Assembly (NCBI GenBank): GCA_021325555.1
Contig: JAJPGY010000021.1
Coordinates: 124,001-188,000 of the forward strand
Length of the DNA stretch: 64,000 nucleotides
From: Pseudomonadota bacterium
GTDB lineage: Bacteria > Cyanobacteriota > Vampirovibrionia > Obscuribacterales > Obscuribacteraceae
Reading direction: 5' to 3'
Positions 53,374 to 62,361 of this stretch are shown piece after piece. Position 1 is the first letter of the stretch. The number at the start of each line of letters is the position of its first letter. Made by a program: the position numbers and the translations under genes. Under the pieces are notes generated by a model that had not been told where the DNA came from, did no database searches, and saw only the letters and a program-made list of their open reading frames with translations.

Positions 53374-55935
53374 TTGGCTATCGAACCGCTGCCAATCGAT
53401 GACTTCATGCCTGAGATCGTAGACAGGCTGCGCTCCTTCGGCGCGCTTGTGCTCGTGGCTGAGCCCGGCGCCGGCAAGACCACCCGGGTGCCCCCGGCGC
53501 TTCTTGACGCGGGGCTGGCGAGCTTGCAAGACGGCAGACCCGGGCAGATTGTGTTGTTGCAACCGCGGCGAGTGGCTGCGCGCGCGGCGGCAAGTCGCAT
53601 AGCCAGCGAGCGCGGGACCGCGCTCGGCGGGGAGATTGGCTATCAGGTTCGTTTTGATAAACGAATGAGCCGCGCCACACGCGTTCTCGCTTGCACGGAA
53701 GGGGTATTCCTCCGCCGCTTGCAGGGCGACCCGCTCCTGCTCGATGCCGCCGTTGTGGTTTTCGACGAGTTTCACGAGCGGAGCGTCTACAGCGATCTGG
53801 CGCTGGCGATGGTTCGCCAGGTCCGTCAGGAAGTCCGTCCGGATGTGCGGATTGTCGTGATGTCCGCTACGCTCGATGCCGGACCCGTGGCAAGCTATCT
53901 GGGAGGATGCCCGACTATCGAGTGTCCGGGCAGAACGTACCCGATCCAGATAGAGTATGCTCGCACGCGCTCCGGCGATCCTCTCGAGCGCACCGTTGCC
54001 AGCGGCGTCAGAAGCATGCTTTCTCGAACGGCAGGGCACGTCCTTGTCTTCCTTCCCGGTGTCGGGGAGATTCGGCAGGCGCAGGCGGAGCTGGAAGGGG
54101 ACCCTGCCGTCAGCGATTTCACGATCATGCCGCTATACGGGGACATGCCGCTCGAGGACCAGCAGGCAGTGCTGCTCCCCTCGAAGAGGCGCAAGATTGT
54201 GCTCGCAACTAACGTGGCGGAAACCTCCATCACGATCGATGGTGTCACCGGAGTGGTCGACAGTGGGCTTTGTCGTATCAACCGGCTGGACCCGCGGCTG
54301 GGAATGAATCGATTGGAGGTCTCGCGCATTTCCAGAGCATCTGCTGACCAGCGTGCCGGTCGAGCCGGGCGCACCGGGCCCGGGTCGTGCTTGCGGCTGT
54401 GGACTGAGCGCGAGCACGGGTTGCTGAGCGACTTCGAGAAGCCCGAGATTGCCCGGGTAGATCTGTCGCAAACGGCGCTGCAATTGATTGCCTGGGGAGA
54501 ACATGATGTGCGCGCGTTCCCCTGGTTTGAGGCGCCTCCGGCTGGTGCGCTGGAGCACGCACTGGAGCTTCTGGAGCGTATCGATGCGCTTGATTGCGGG
54601 CGGCTGACGGAGGCCGGAAAGCGAATGGCAAGCTTGCCGCTCCAACCCCGGGTCGCTCGCCTGCTTCTCGAGGGAGAGCGGCTCGGACGGGGAAAGCGTG
54701 CCGCCCTCTGCGCGGCGCTTCTGGAAGGCCGCGATCCGGTCAGGCGTGCCGAGCAAAGGAGACAAGCCGAGCACCGCAGCGACTCGGATGTTCTGGATCG
54801 CCTGGAGGCGATAGAGCATTTCAGCGCCACCGGGCAGAGACACTGGTGGGCGGGAGAGTTGCTTGCCGGCCCGGCAAAGCAGATCCTGCGAGCAGGGGAG
54901 CAACTGGCACGAGAGCTTGATGAATCGATGGCAGGCGGCGCCGAAGCGCTGAAACCCGGCGCTCAGAAGTGCCCTTCGGACGAGGCGCTACTGCGGGCGA
55001 TTCTTGCGGCCTACCCGGATCGCGTTTGCAGGCGCCGGCAACCCGGGGGAAGGCGGGCGGTCATGGTGGGAGGGCGCGGCGTGCGCCTTGCTGATGAATC
55101 AGCGATCGGCGACTGCGAGATGTTTGTCGCCGTGGAATTGCTCGAGTCCGGGCAGGCTGAGTCGCTGGTGCGGCAGGCGTCGCGTGTAGAGAAAGACTGG
55201 TTGCCGAAGGCCCATCTCGGCGAAAGCCTGGATGCCGGATATGATGCCGAGCTGGAGAAGGTGACCGCGGTCAGGAGGCTGCGCTTTTTCGATCTCGTGA
55301 TTGAAGAGCAGACCGCGCAACTGCCGCCGGACGTCGATGCCGCGGCAGTGCTGGCCGAGGCTGCTGCCGCCCGCTTCGACCTGGAGGAGCTGGTAAGCGA
55401 GGAAGCCGCTCGCTACATGACGCGCATCCGCTGGTTGCGCCACTGGCAGCCCGAGCTGGAGTTGCCGGACTTCGGTCCGGACCCGTGGATAGAGCTCTTG
55501 CCCGAGTGGTGCGCCGGATGCTCCAGCATCCAGGAACTTCGCTGCGCCCCTCTTGTCGGGATAATACAGGCTCGCCTGACGCCCGAGCAGGTCGCGGCCG
55601 TGGACAGGTTCGCCCCTGACAGCATTGCCGTCCCTGGTGGTCGCCGGATAAAACTTCAGTACGAGGTCGACAAGCCGCCCGTCCTGGCGGCCCGCATTCA
55701 GGAAATGTTCGGTTTACCGGACACCCCGCGTATCGCAAACGGCAAAGTCCCGGTGTTGCTGCATCTTCTTGCGCCCAATAACCGTGTGCAGCAGATTACC
55801 GCTGATCTGGCCAATTTTTGGAAGATCACCTACGCGGAAGTAAGAAAGGATCTGAGAAGCCGCTACCCGAAACACGCCTGGCCTGACGATCCGCTTACGG
55901 CGCAACCGGAATCTAAGCCTCGGCGCAATCGCTAG
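53374..55935 (+). CDS. hrpB: ATP-dependent RNA helicase HrpB
   Basis: An 853-residue DEAH/RHA family helicase. Motif I is AEPGAGKTTRVP (about residue 29-40), motif II is DEFHERS in place of DEAH, motif III SATLD, motif V NVAETSITI and motif VI QRAGRAGRTGPG. Length and the C-terminal HrpB domain (from about 500, including WPELEL-like and CAPLVG) fit HrpB. RNA substrate in bacteria remains unclear. Start is uncertain: a TTG at 53374 begins just before the domain, with no strong ribosome site; the ATG at 53407 is an alternative. HrpB is chromosomal and rather common in diderms. Confidence 0.92.
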   Translation: MAIEPLPIDDFMPEIVDRLRSFGALVLVAEPGAGKTTRVPPALLDAGLASLQDGRPGQIVLLQPRRVAARAAASRIASERGTALGGEIGYQVRFDKRMSRATRVLACTEGVFLRRLQGDPLLLDAAVVVFDEFHERSVYSDLALAMVRQVRQEVRPDVRIVVMSATLDAGPVASYLGGCPTIECPGRTYPIQIEYARTRSGDPLERTVASGVRSMLSRTAGHVLVFLPGVGEIRQAQAELEGDPAVSDFTIMPLYGDMPLEDQQAVLLPSKRRKIVLATNVAETSITIDGVTGVVDSGLCRINRLDPRLGMNRLEVSRISRASADQRAGRAGRTGPGSCLRLWTEREHGLLSDFEKPEIARVDLSQTALQLIAWGEHDVRAFPWFEAPPAGALEHALELLERIDALDCGRLTEAGKRMASLPLQPRVARLLLEGERLGRGKRAALCAALLEGRDPVRRAEQRRQAEHRSDSDVLDRLEAIEHFSATGQRHWWAGELLAGPAKQILRAGEQLARELDESMAGGAEALKPGAQKCPSDEALLRAILAAYPDRVCRRRQPGGRRAVMVGGRGVRLADESAIGDCEMFVAVELLESGQAESLVRQASRVEKDWLPKAHLGESLDAGYDAELEKVTAVRRLRFFDLVIEEQTAQLPPDVDAAAVLAEAAAARFDLEELVSEEAARYMTRIRWLRHWQPELELPDFGPDPWIELLPEWCAGCSSIQELRCAPLVGIIQARLTPEQVAAVDRFAPDSIAVPGGRRIKLQYEVDKPPVLAARIQEMFGLPDTPRIANGKVPVLLHLLAPNNRVQQITADLANFWKITYAEVRKDLRSRYPKHAWPDDPLTAQPESKPRRNR

Positions 55936-55979
55936 AGACTATTTCTGGCGGCCTGACCCCGCGTGCTCTCTTGCTGGTT

Positions 55980-56270
55980 TTAATACCCGTAATATGTGTA
56001 CGGACTGTACCCGTAATATCTTGGAATGATGCGGATGTGAGGTCTGGCATAGTATCCGTACGCATATCCGTATCTATATGGAGAGAACCAGGCGCCCGGA
56101 CCATAATAGCCGCCAGGCCATCCATAACCCAGTCCAAGACTACGCAATCCGTAGCCGAGCAATGCGCTCTTGATCATCCATCCGAAAAAGGCCTGCGATG
56201 GCGGTTGGCAGACCGCGAATGTGACCATGAGCATCAAGGCGGCGACAGTCGTTTTGCACATCTTAGTCAT
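55980..56270 (-). CDS. Small secreted Gly/Tyr-rich protein
   Basis: A 96-residue protein with a signal peptide (MTKMCKTTVAALMLMVTFAVC, cut after ~26) followed by a stretch composed mostly of Gly, Tyr, Pro and Arg (GLRSLGLGYGWPGGYYG, YRYGYAYGYYARP, YYGYSPYTYYGY). Such compositions appear in small secreted or surface proteins, with no defined function. A clear GAGGAGG is 6 nt before the ATG. It is convergent with hrpB. Confidence 0.7.
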   Translation of the reverse strand: MTKMCKTTVAALMLMVTFAVCQPPSQAFFGWMIKSALLGYGLRSLGLGYGWPGGYYGPGAWFSPYRYGYAYGYYARPHIRIIPRYYGYSPYTYYGY

Positions 56271-56411
56271 AATCGACCTCCTCTCTGGTGAGGCTGTCTC
56301 AATTGATCGGACGCGCGCCAGACCGTGCTGTTCCGCGCTGTTGCTTACAGGCGACGAGCGTTCAGCGGCATGTCCGGGTCAATAAGCTCCGGCAAGCCCT
56401 GGCTTGGCGGT

Positions 56412-56783
56412 TCAGCGATTGTTGAGTGCCGCGCAAGCCGCCTTAATTGCGTCCTGCCCCCATTGCAGGACAACATTCTCAGCCGGTGCCGTGTACTCGT
56501 CGTCGTCTGTGAACGGTCTGTTTCTCCAGAGCTGTTCCGTGCCTGCGAATCCCCTGACTTGGATGGAACGGCCATCCTCAGAAAGGGACAATACAGGCAG
56601 GGCTTCACCGTCGTCCTCCTTGCGGTCCGTGGCGTTCTGCTCGATTATTCGCTTTTGAACGGAGGCGCGCTCCTCATTCGACAGAGAGTCCAGTAAGGTG
56701 TGAGCACTGGCCGTCTTGCCGTGCTCCAGGTCCTGGGTGACGCTCTCAACCTGCGCTTGTGTGACTTCGTGCGCGTTTGCCAT
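56412..56783 (-). CDS. Hypothetical protein
   Basis: A 123-residue acidic soluble protein (MANAHEVTQAQVESVTQDLEHGKTASAHTLLDSL at the N-terminus is predicted helical; the second half has IQVRGFAGTEQLW and DDDEYTAPAENVVLQW). No family recognised. Composition and codon use look genuine. The frame is supported by its isolation and by the absence of a better one in 56271-56990; a ribosome site is weak. Confidence 0.55.
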   Translation of the reverse strand: MANAHEVTQAQVESVTQDLEHGKTASAHTLLDSLSNEERASVQKRIIEQNATDRKEDDGEALPVLSLSEDGRSIQVRGFAGTEQLWRNRPFTDDDEYTAPAENVVLQWGQDAIKAACAALNNR

Positions 56784-56990
56784 GCTGTAAAGCCTCGCTG
56801 ACTTCCCGACTCGAGTTCGGTTTTGCGTAGTAAGTAGAAGGGATCCAGCGGACCCCCGGCGGCAATTTAGCGAAGTCTACAGCTAATTTGTAGAAAATAC
56901 CTGGAATATTTGTGGAGAGACCTTAATTTGAGAATCTCTATTCCCTGGGATTAGACCGTGGCAGGAAGGCGAAGGCGACACAGGAAGCTG

Positions 56991-57200
56991 CTACTGCGCA
57001 GCCAGGTTGGCGAGTGCGCGGGAAACAGCAGTAAAGGAGCTATTGACCGCGTTGGCCAGCGTGGATTGTGGCAAAGCTAAAACCAAACTGATCAGTGCGG
57101 CGACAAAGGCGATGATCGACCCGTACTCGGTGATGGCCTGCCCTTTCTGCCTTCTCCGGCGGTTTGGTCTTGATCCGGTTCGTGCTCTCGATGAGTCCAT
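56991..57200 (-). CDS. Flp/Fap-type pilin-like small protein
   Basis: A 69-residue protein with a basic start, the prepilin-like cleavage region KGQAITEYGSIIAFVAALISLVLA (Glu five residues after the Gly, then a hydrophobic helix) and a short Ala/Ser-rich tail. This is the Flp pilin pattern (usually E-Y-G-L-I after the cleavage site). No tad secretion genes are in the window, so it may be an orphan pilin whose assembly proteins are elsewhere. Confidence 0.72.
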   Translation of the reverse strand: MDSSRARTGSRPNRRRRQKGQAITEYGSIIAFVAALISLVLALPQSTLANAVNSSFTAVSRALANLAAQ

Positions 57201-57449
57201 GGTAAATTACCCGAAGCCCGGCGACGCAGACGTGATCTGCACGCTGCAAATTGATCTTGCCCATCAAGAGCCCTCAAATAACGGCGTTTTACCCTCTGGA
57301 AATTACTTGTGCTTAATCGATCTGCCTGTCGGACAGGCGTTTCCACTGGCACAGCGAATTATCGCCACTGCTGTCGGTGGCTTGGTGCTGGACCTTTCCT
57401 GCACCTGACAACAAAACCGGCATAATACGCCTGGATTGGAGGTCAGATG

Positions 57450-57639
57450 AAAAAGAGTCGTTTCACAGACGGTATGGCAATGAACTGCGTTTGCTTCCGC
57501 CAAAGATAAAGCGGCTTCGTCTTCGAAAAGCCGCTCCAGATAAGCAACACAAGATACCTGCCCGGGAGGACTCGAAGCTCCATGATTTGAGGCGCACTCT
57601 GGCGAGCTTCATGGCTAACGCCGGTGCGGACGTATCCTT
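57450..57639 (+). pseudogene. Tyrosine recombinase (phage integrase) C-terminal fragment
   Basis: One frame reads SKLHDLRRTLASFMANAGADVS, which contains the conserved H-x-L-R-R box of tyrosine recombinases (HDLRRTxAS, with the Arg of the active site) and the helix after it. The catalytic tyrosine and everything upstream of about KIKRLRLRKAAPDKQ are missing; the frame runs directly into the duplicated sequence at 57640. Confidence 0.75.
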
Positions 57640-57816
57640 TTGCCGCTTGTGGAAGGGGCACCGGTCAGCTTTTCGGGAGTCCCCGCCAAATGGGCGGGCG
57701 GCGGGATGTTCCAAGTCGACGATCGGACCATCGGCGTCATTTCGAGGGGCATTGGAATGGAGCGCGGCAATGCGCCCCAACTGCGATTCCTGTGCCGCCC
57801 GCGGATTATTATTCTA
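57640..57816 (+). repeat. 177-bp partial copy of the metallophosphoesterase gene
   Basis: Same length as, and nearly identical to, 52041-52217 (I count about eight to ten substitutions by eye, and no indel). It keeps the reading frame (VEGAPVSFSGVPAKWAGGGMF) but has no start or catalytic part. Junctions are at TTGCCG on the left and after ATTCTA on the right. Confidence 0.9.
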
Positions 57817-57838
57817 GATCTCTCTTCTCTTCACCATC

Positions 57839-59017
57839 CTAAAACTGCCAGCCGATTGCTCCCGCGGCCGCAATATTCTGCCCGCTGACCATACTTACTG
57901 GTATGCCGATAGCGGCGACAGCCTGTAGTCGACCGCTGCGGTTGCGGTGCGCCATAGTGAGCGCGGTTGCCGCCTGGCCACCATAGTAGCCTCCGCCGAG
58001 GCTAATTGTTGTTTTGCCGGGATCAGGCGTCCGCATCGCCGTAAGCATTGCTGCTACCGCGGCGACACCTTGGCTGGCACTGCGTTCGATGCGGGTCATG
58101 CGGCTGTTCCATTGCTGCTGCATTTGAGACGCCACTGCGTTGGTATAATTGATGCTCTGAGTGAATTTCAGATTTGTGAAGTTATCCGCACTCTGCACAC
58201 CGGCCGCAACTTGCTGGTCGGTGTAGGCATTTGCCTGTCCGAGTATTACCCGATTGTTTTGCACCACAAAGCCTTGAAGCTGGCTGACATTAACGGCATC
58301 GGTCGGCTTGACGCCGGCGGCCACGTTTGTTATGCGGCGCTCAGCACCGGGGGCGCCTACTGACACAGTGTTGGATTGATTGGCAACAGAGCCTGAACCC
58401 AGCGCTACTGCATTGCTTGTGTTGGCGGATACGCTGCTGTTTTGTCCGATAGCCACGCTGCCGGTGGCACCGGTATTGACAGTGGCGTTATTTCCTATTG
58501 CGACGCTGCCGTCGCCACACGCACAGCTTTCATAGCCATAAGCTGAGCTGGAGGTTCCCGAGGCGGTGCTGACGGCGCCATAAGCTGAGCTGGCGAAGGC
58601 CGAGGCGTGGCTCGCGGCGCCATAAGCTGAGCTGAGGGCGGTCGAGGCACTGCTCGAGAAGCCAAATGCTGAGCTAAATTGGTTCGAGGCTTCGCTGCCG
58701 AAGCCATAAGCTGAGGCTTCGTCGCCCGAGGCATTGCTGAAGACACCATATGCTGAGCTACCTGGGCCAGAGGCGGTGCTCTGGCTGCCATATGCTGAGC
58801 TGGAGACGCCCGAGGCTGTGCTGCCGTCCCCGATAGATGTCGCGTTGCTGGGAGCGCCAGAGGTATCGCCAAAGCCTGCCGGGCCTTGCAGGTTGCTTGC
58901 TGGCTGTCCGTTGCCCGTGGAATTAAGTGTCTGTCCCGCAAATACTGGTACTGAACTGGCTAACAGCATGACGGCAACGGGAACTGTTATGATGTGGATC
59001 CGCTTTAGTTGCATCAT
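57839..59017 (-). CDS. Trimeric autotransporter adhesin, YadA-like
   Basis: About 392 residues. A signal peptide ends PVFAGQ. The head has seven 14-residue repeats (SAYGxxSxASxxxS) from about residue 72, then two classical YadA-type head repeats (SVAIGNNATVNTG, SVAIGQNSSVS), the neck (RITNVAAGVKPTDAVNVSQL), a short coiled-coil stalk and the C-terminal YadA anchor (GKTTISLGGGYYGGQAATALTMAHR, ending GAIGWQF). Three chains would form the outer-membrane barrel. An odd ESCACG cysteine pair sits at the end of the repeats. GGAGGT precedes the ATG at 59017. Confidence 0.9.
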   Translation of the reverse strand: MMQLKRIHIITVPVAVMLLASSVPVFAGQTLNSTGNGQPASNLQGPAGFGDTSGAPSNATSIGDGSTASGVSSSAYGSQSTASGPGSSAYGVFSNASGDEASAYGFGSEASNQFSSAFGFSSSASTALSSAYGAASHASAFASSAYGAVSTASGTSSSAYGYESCACGDGSVAIGNNATVNTGATGSVAIGQNSSVSANTSNAVALGSGSVANQSNTVSVGAPGAERRITNVAAGVKPTDAVNVSQLQGFVVQNNRVILGQANAYTDQQVAAGVQSADNFTNLKFTQSINYTNAVASQMQQQWNSRMTRIERSASQGVAAVAAMLTAMRTPDPGKTTISLGGGYYGGQAATALTMAHRNRSGRLQAVAAIGIPVSMVSGQNIAAAGAIGWQF

Positions 59018-59118
59018 TAGCTTTACCTCCAGGAGAAAATGGGCTCCCTTGAAGTTCAATTGGCTAGGTAGCTAGTCAGCGCACCCTGGAACACCGGGCG
59101 ACCTTTTTCGAACAAACG

Positions 59119-59310
59119 ATGGGACAAAGAGAACATTCGCCAGAGAAGCTCTTGGAAAGGAAAAGCCACAGCGAAGAGGTTCTCAATGGTTGCCAAAAAG
59201 TGTACCAATTGAATCTCGCAACTGGCCTCTTGCAAACCGCAATCTGCCGCCATGCCGCGCTCAGCCCAGGCAGCCTGAATGTTAAGGTGGAAGACATGAA
59301 GTCCGCATAA
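59119..59310 (+). CDS. Possible small ORF before the LOV kinase
   Basis: A 63-codon frame (MGQREHSPEKLLERKSHSEE...) ends 29 nt before the kinase ATG, in the same direction. It has no recognised domain and no clear ribosome site; the residue pattern is plausible but not convincing. It is the only candidate gene in the 322-bp interval 59018-59339, which must also hold the promoters of the adhesin and the kinase. Confidence 0.25.
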   Translation: MGQREHSPEKLLERKSHSEEVLNGCQKVYQLNLATGLLQTAICRHAALSPGSLNVKVEDMKSA

Positions 59311-59339
59311 GCCGACCTGGGGTGCTTTAGGATCAGATA

Positions 59340-60461
59340 ATGTTCATCAAAGGTCAATTCAGACAGAGCGAGCAACTGGCTCTTATGTTCCAGGCAGTTG
59401 AGGCGGCTCGCAACGGTGTGGTCATAACCGATCCTGTTCAACCGGACAATCCGATAATCTACACAAATCCTGCCTTCACGGACATCACAGGTTACGCTGC
59501 TGATGAAATTCTGGGGCAAAACTGTCGTTTCTTGCAGGGCGAAGACAGGGCGCAGCCGGCGCTCAACGACGTGCGGTTGGCGATCAAAGAAGGGCGAGAC
59601 GTCACTGCCATTTTGCGCAACTACCGTAAGGACGGCAGGCGATTTTTCAATGAATTGACAATTTCCCCGGTGCGCAATGATAGGGGAAAATTGGTGGCGT
59701 TTGTGGGGATACAAAATGACATCACTGCTCGAATCGAGGCAGAGGAGAGAATATCCGACTTCTACTCTATAGTCTCCCATGAGTTGCGTACGCCGATTGC
59801 CAAAATCAAAAGTTCTCTGGCGGTTATTGCCGATGGGGAGGCCGGGCCGGTAAGCGACTCCGTCAGACGATTTGTGGACATCTCCATAAAAGCTGCCGAC
59901 AGCTTGTGGCGGCTTCTCGAGAATATTCTGGACTTCAAGAAGCTCGAATCGGGAAAATTTTTCTTGCTGCGTCAACGATTGCAACTGGCGCAACTGGTGG
60001 AAAGCGCGGTCGTAGAGTTCCAACCTGTCGCCGATGCTGCGGACGTTGCCCTGAAATTCCACCGTCTTGCCAGCCCGACTGTCGATGCCGACGGGCAGCG
60101 CATAGTGCAGGTGCTGGAAAACTTGCTCAGCAATGCCGTGAAATTTTCGAGGTCTGGGTCCGAGGTCAATGTGAAAGTGCTATCTCATGGTGCGGAATGG
60201 GCTCGCGTGGAGGTTATCGATTCCGGTGGCGGGATTGCTGCGGCGGACATAAGCAAGCTCTTTGGCAAGTTCCAGCAGCTCGAATTGCCCGACAAGCGCA
60301 CGCGGGGTGGAACCGGGCTGGGCCTGGCGGTATGCAAAGCAATCATTGAGGCGCATGGCGGCCGTGTGGGGGTCGAAAGCGAACTGGGAAGGGGCAGTAC
60401 CTTCTGGTTTGAATTGCCATCCTGCACCTCGGTTGGCCGAACATCAGTCACCGACAGCTGA
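59340..60461 (+). CDS. LOV-domain (blue-light sensing) histidine kinase
   Basis: A 373-residue soluble kinase. Residues ~20-130 are a LOV photoreceptor domain: NPAFTDITGY, the flavin-binding core GQNCRFLQG with the photoactive Cys62, NYRKDGRRFFNELTISPVRN and FVGIQNDIT with the conserved Gln125. The phospho-accepting histidine is His147 in SHELRTP, and the ATPase has NLLSNAVKFS, IDSGGGI and GGTGLGLAV. Blue light is expected to form a flavin-cysteine bond and change kinase activity. Its partner is probably the regulator 75 nt downstream. Confidence 0.93.
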   Translation: MFIKGQFRQSEQLALMFQAVEAARNGVVITDPVQPDNPIIYTNPAFTDITGYAADEILGQNCRFLQGEDRAQPALNDVRLAIKEGRDVTAILRNYRKDGRRFFNELTISPVRNDRGKLVAFVGIQNDITARIEAEERISDFYSIVSHELRTPIAKIKSSLAVIADGEAGPVSDSVRRFVDISIKAADSLWRLLENILDFKKLESGKFFLLRQRLQLAQLVESAVVEFQPVADAADVALKFHRLASPTVDADGQRIVQVLENLLSNAVKFSRSGSEVNVKVLSHGAEWARVEVIDSGGGIAAADISKLFGKFQQLELPDKRTRGGTGLGLAVCKAIIEAHGGRVGVESELGRGSTFWFELPSCTSVGRTSVTDS

Positions 60462-60535
60462 CCTGTCAGGCACAGCCGTTCACCTCCGGTTCAAGTTTGT
60501 GCGATAAGTTCTTTGTTACAGAGCCAGGGGGTAAA

Positions 60536-61267
60536 ATGTACAGTCGGTCACCACAAGATCCGCAATCGGCGATGGCAAAGGTTTTGCTTGTTGAAGACGA
60601 TGATGAGTTGTCTGAAGTGCTGAAGTGCACTCTCACAAGTCGTGGCTTCACTGTTCAAGCTGTTCGGGACGGGAATGAGGCGCTTGATTTGTTGAGGGTC
60701 AACAAGTACGACGTGATAGTGCTTGATTGGATGATGCCGGGGCTGAGCGGCATAGACGTGTGCAAGCGCCTTCGCTCCGGCGGCGACCGCACGCCCATCT
60801 TGATGCTCACAGCCAGGACATCCGATGAGGACACGGAGCATGGTTTGGATGCAGGGGCTGACGATTACCTGACCAAGCCCTTCGAAAATAGAGTGCTTGC
60901 GGCCCGCCTGCGTGCGCTGCTTCGTCGCCCGCCTGTGTGCCTGGAGCCAGTGTTGAGGATCGGGGATATCTCGTGGGATCCGTCTACCGGGCGCGCGTCG
61001 CGCGCAGGCAAGGAGATTCGCTTGCGGCCGATGGTGGCGAAGCTCCTGGAATTTTTTCTGCGGCACCCCGGACAGTTCTTTACGCCCGAAGCTTTGTTAA
61101 ACCGCGTTTGGGACGATGACTCGACGGCCGGGCTGGAGACAGTCAGGGCACACATTAAGCTGCTGAGGAAGGCAATTGAAATCCCGGGCTGCCCGTCGCT
61201 GATAGAGACGGAGCGCCATCGAGGCTACAGGCTCGTTGCGCACGAACAAGGAGACTCTGAAGGATGA
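60536..61267 (+). CDS. OmpR/PhoB-type response regulator
   Basis: About 243 residues: a receiver (VEDDDELS, Asp64 in VLDWMMPGLSG, the Thr in LTARTSD, the Lys in TKPFEN) followed by a winged-helix DNA-binding domain (IRLRPMVAKLLEFFLRHPGQFFTPEALLNRVW, TVRAHIKLLRKAI, RGYRL). The ATG at 60536 has AGGGGGT 4 nt upstream; a later ATG would cut 12 residues. It follows the LOV kinase and its stop overlaps the ferrochelatase start, so its target genes probably include the operon itself. Confidence 0.92.
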   Translation: MYSRSPQDPQSAMAKVLLVEDDDELSEVLKCTLTSRGFTVQAVRDGNEALDLLRVNKYDVIVLDWMMPGLSGIDVCKRLRSGGDRTPILMLTARTSDEDTEHGLDAGADDYLTKPFENRVLAARLRALLRRPPVCLEPVLRIGDISWDPSTGRASRAGKEIRLRPMVAKLLEFFLRHPGQFFTPEALLNRVWDDDSTAGLETVRAHIKLLRKAIEIPGCPSLIETERHRGYRLVAHEQGDSEG

Positions 61268-62289
61268 GCGGGTTCGATGCCGTCCTGCTCCTTTCGTTCG
61301 GCGGTCCAGAGGGTCCGGAAGACGTCATGCCGTTTTTACGGAATGTAGTGAGGGGCAAGAATGTGCCAGAGGAACGATTGCTGTCGGTGGCACATCACTA
61401 TCAACGGTTCGGGGGCGTCAGTCCGATCAACGAGCAAAACCGGTGCCTTATCAAGGCGCTCAAAGCGGAACTCGATCAACACCGGCTGGATTTGCCCATT
61501 TACTGGGGCAATCGCAACTGGCATCCGATGCTGGAGGACACCGTGGCGCAGATGTCCCGGGACGGGGTTAAGAGAGCATTGGCGTTTGCCACATCGGCCT
61601 ACAGTTCTTACTCGAGTTGTCGCCAGTACATCGACGACATAGAGCGTGCTCGTTTTGCCGTCGGAATTGAGGCGCCACAAATTGAGAAGATTAAGCCCTT
61701 CTACTGTCACCCCGGTTTCATCCGAGCAAATATCGACCGGCTGAAGGAGGCCCTGTCACAGCTTAACGCACCTGCTGGTGATGCAGTCCATGTAGCTTTC
61801 AGTGCTCATAGCATTCCGCTGTCAATGGCGCTAGGCTGCCGTTACCAGGAGCAACTCACCACAGTGGCGGAGGCCGTGGCAAACGGTGCTGGCATTTCGG
61901 ACTGGAAGCTCGTTTATCAAAGTCGTTCCGGTCCAGCGCATGTGCCGTGGCTGGAGCCTGATATTAATGACCACCTTCGCTTTCTGCGTGTGATGGGCAA
62001 ACAGAACGTCGTGGTGCATCCCGTTGGCTTCATTTCGGATCACATGGAGGTCAGGTATGACCTGGACACCGAAGCGGCCAGCCTCGCTGCTAAGTTGGGA
62101 CTCAACATGGTACGGGCCGGGACTGTCGGAACGCACCCATCATTCGTTGGCATGATACGAGAGTTGATTGTGGAGCACCTGGAGGGCGGGGCATTAGCAG
62201 GTGGCTGCTTTGAGGCCACCATGTGCGATCCGGGCTGCTGCTTGTATCAGCAAGATGATGCTCCGGGCACGGCGCATACCAGGATTTAA
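61264..62289 (+). CDS. hemH: Ferrochelatase, coproporphyrin-type (HemH/CpfC)
   Basis: A 341-residue metal chelatase that inserts Fe(II) into a porphyrin for haem. FDAVLLLSFGGPEGPEDVMPFL, HHYQRFGGVSPIN and YWGNRNW are typical of the actinobacterial/firmicute side of the family; the catalytic His182 is in FSAHSIP and the acidic pair in GFISDHMEVRYDLD (Glu262). Cysteines at about 148, 315, 321, 325 and 326 could bind a [2Fe-2S] cluster, as in other bacterial ferrochelatases. Start overlaps the regulator stop by 4 nt (ATGA), so regulator and ferrochelatase are translationally coupled. Confidence 0.93.
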   Translation: MSGFDAVLLLSFGGPEGPEDVMPFLRNVVRGKNVPEERLLSVAHHYQRFGGVSPINEQNRCLIKALKAELDQHRLDLPIYWGNRNWHPMLEDTVAQMSRDGVKRALAFATSAYSSYSSCRQYIDDIERARFAVGIEAPQIEKIKPFYCHPGFIRANIDRLKEALSQLNAPAGDAVHVAFSAHSIPLSMALGCRYQEQLTTVAEAVANGAGISDWKLVYQSRSGPAHVPWLEPDINDHLRFLRVMGKQNVVVHPVGFISDHMEVRYDLDTEAASLAAKLGLNMVRAGTVGTHPSFVGMIRELIVEHLEGGALAGGCFEATMCDPGCCLYQQDDAPGTAHTRI

Positions 62290-62361
62290 GCGAAGCTCGA
62301 TTGTGTTCATCCCCCGTTCACGAGCTGAGGCTACACTGGCTACGGAGGAAACTGATGAGCG

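Larger units (their letters stand above)
57201..57838. other. 638-bp stretch without an intact gene, made of remnants
   Basis: Holds the recombinase remnant (57450-57639) and the partial copy of the metallophosphoesterase gene (57640-57816). From 57201 to about 57420 only short frames without motifs are seen. Confidence 0.7.

Noticed and set aside
53895-54830. Long minus-strand frame opposite hrpB
   Set aside because: Serine/arginine-rich shadow with no motif; hrpB on the plus strand has every helicase motif.
57007-57408. 133-codon plus-strand frame over the pilin gene
   Set aside because: Opposite the Flp-like pilin, with no recognisable feature; the pilin has the prepilin motif.
57450-57639. 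Intact integrase gene
   Set aside because: Only the HDLRR box region is present; the catalytic tyrosine and the N-terminal parts are missing.
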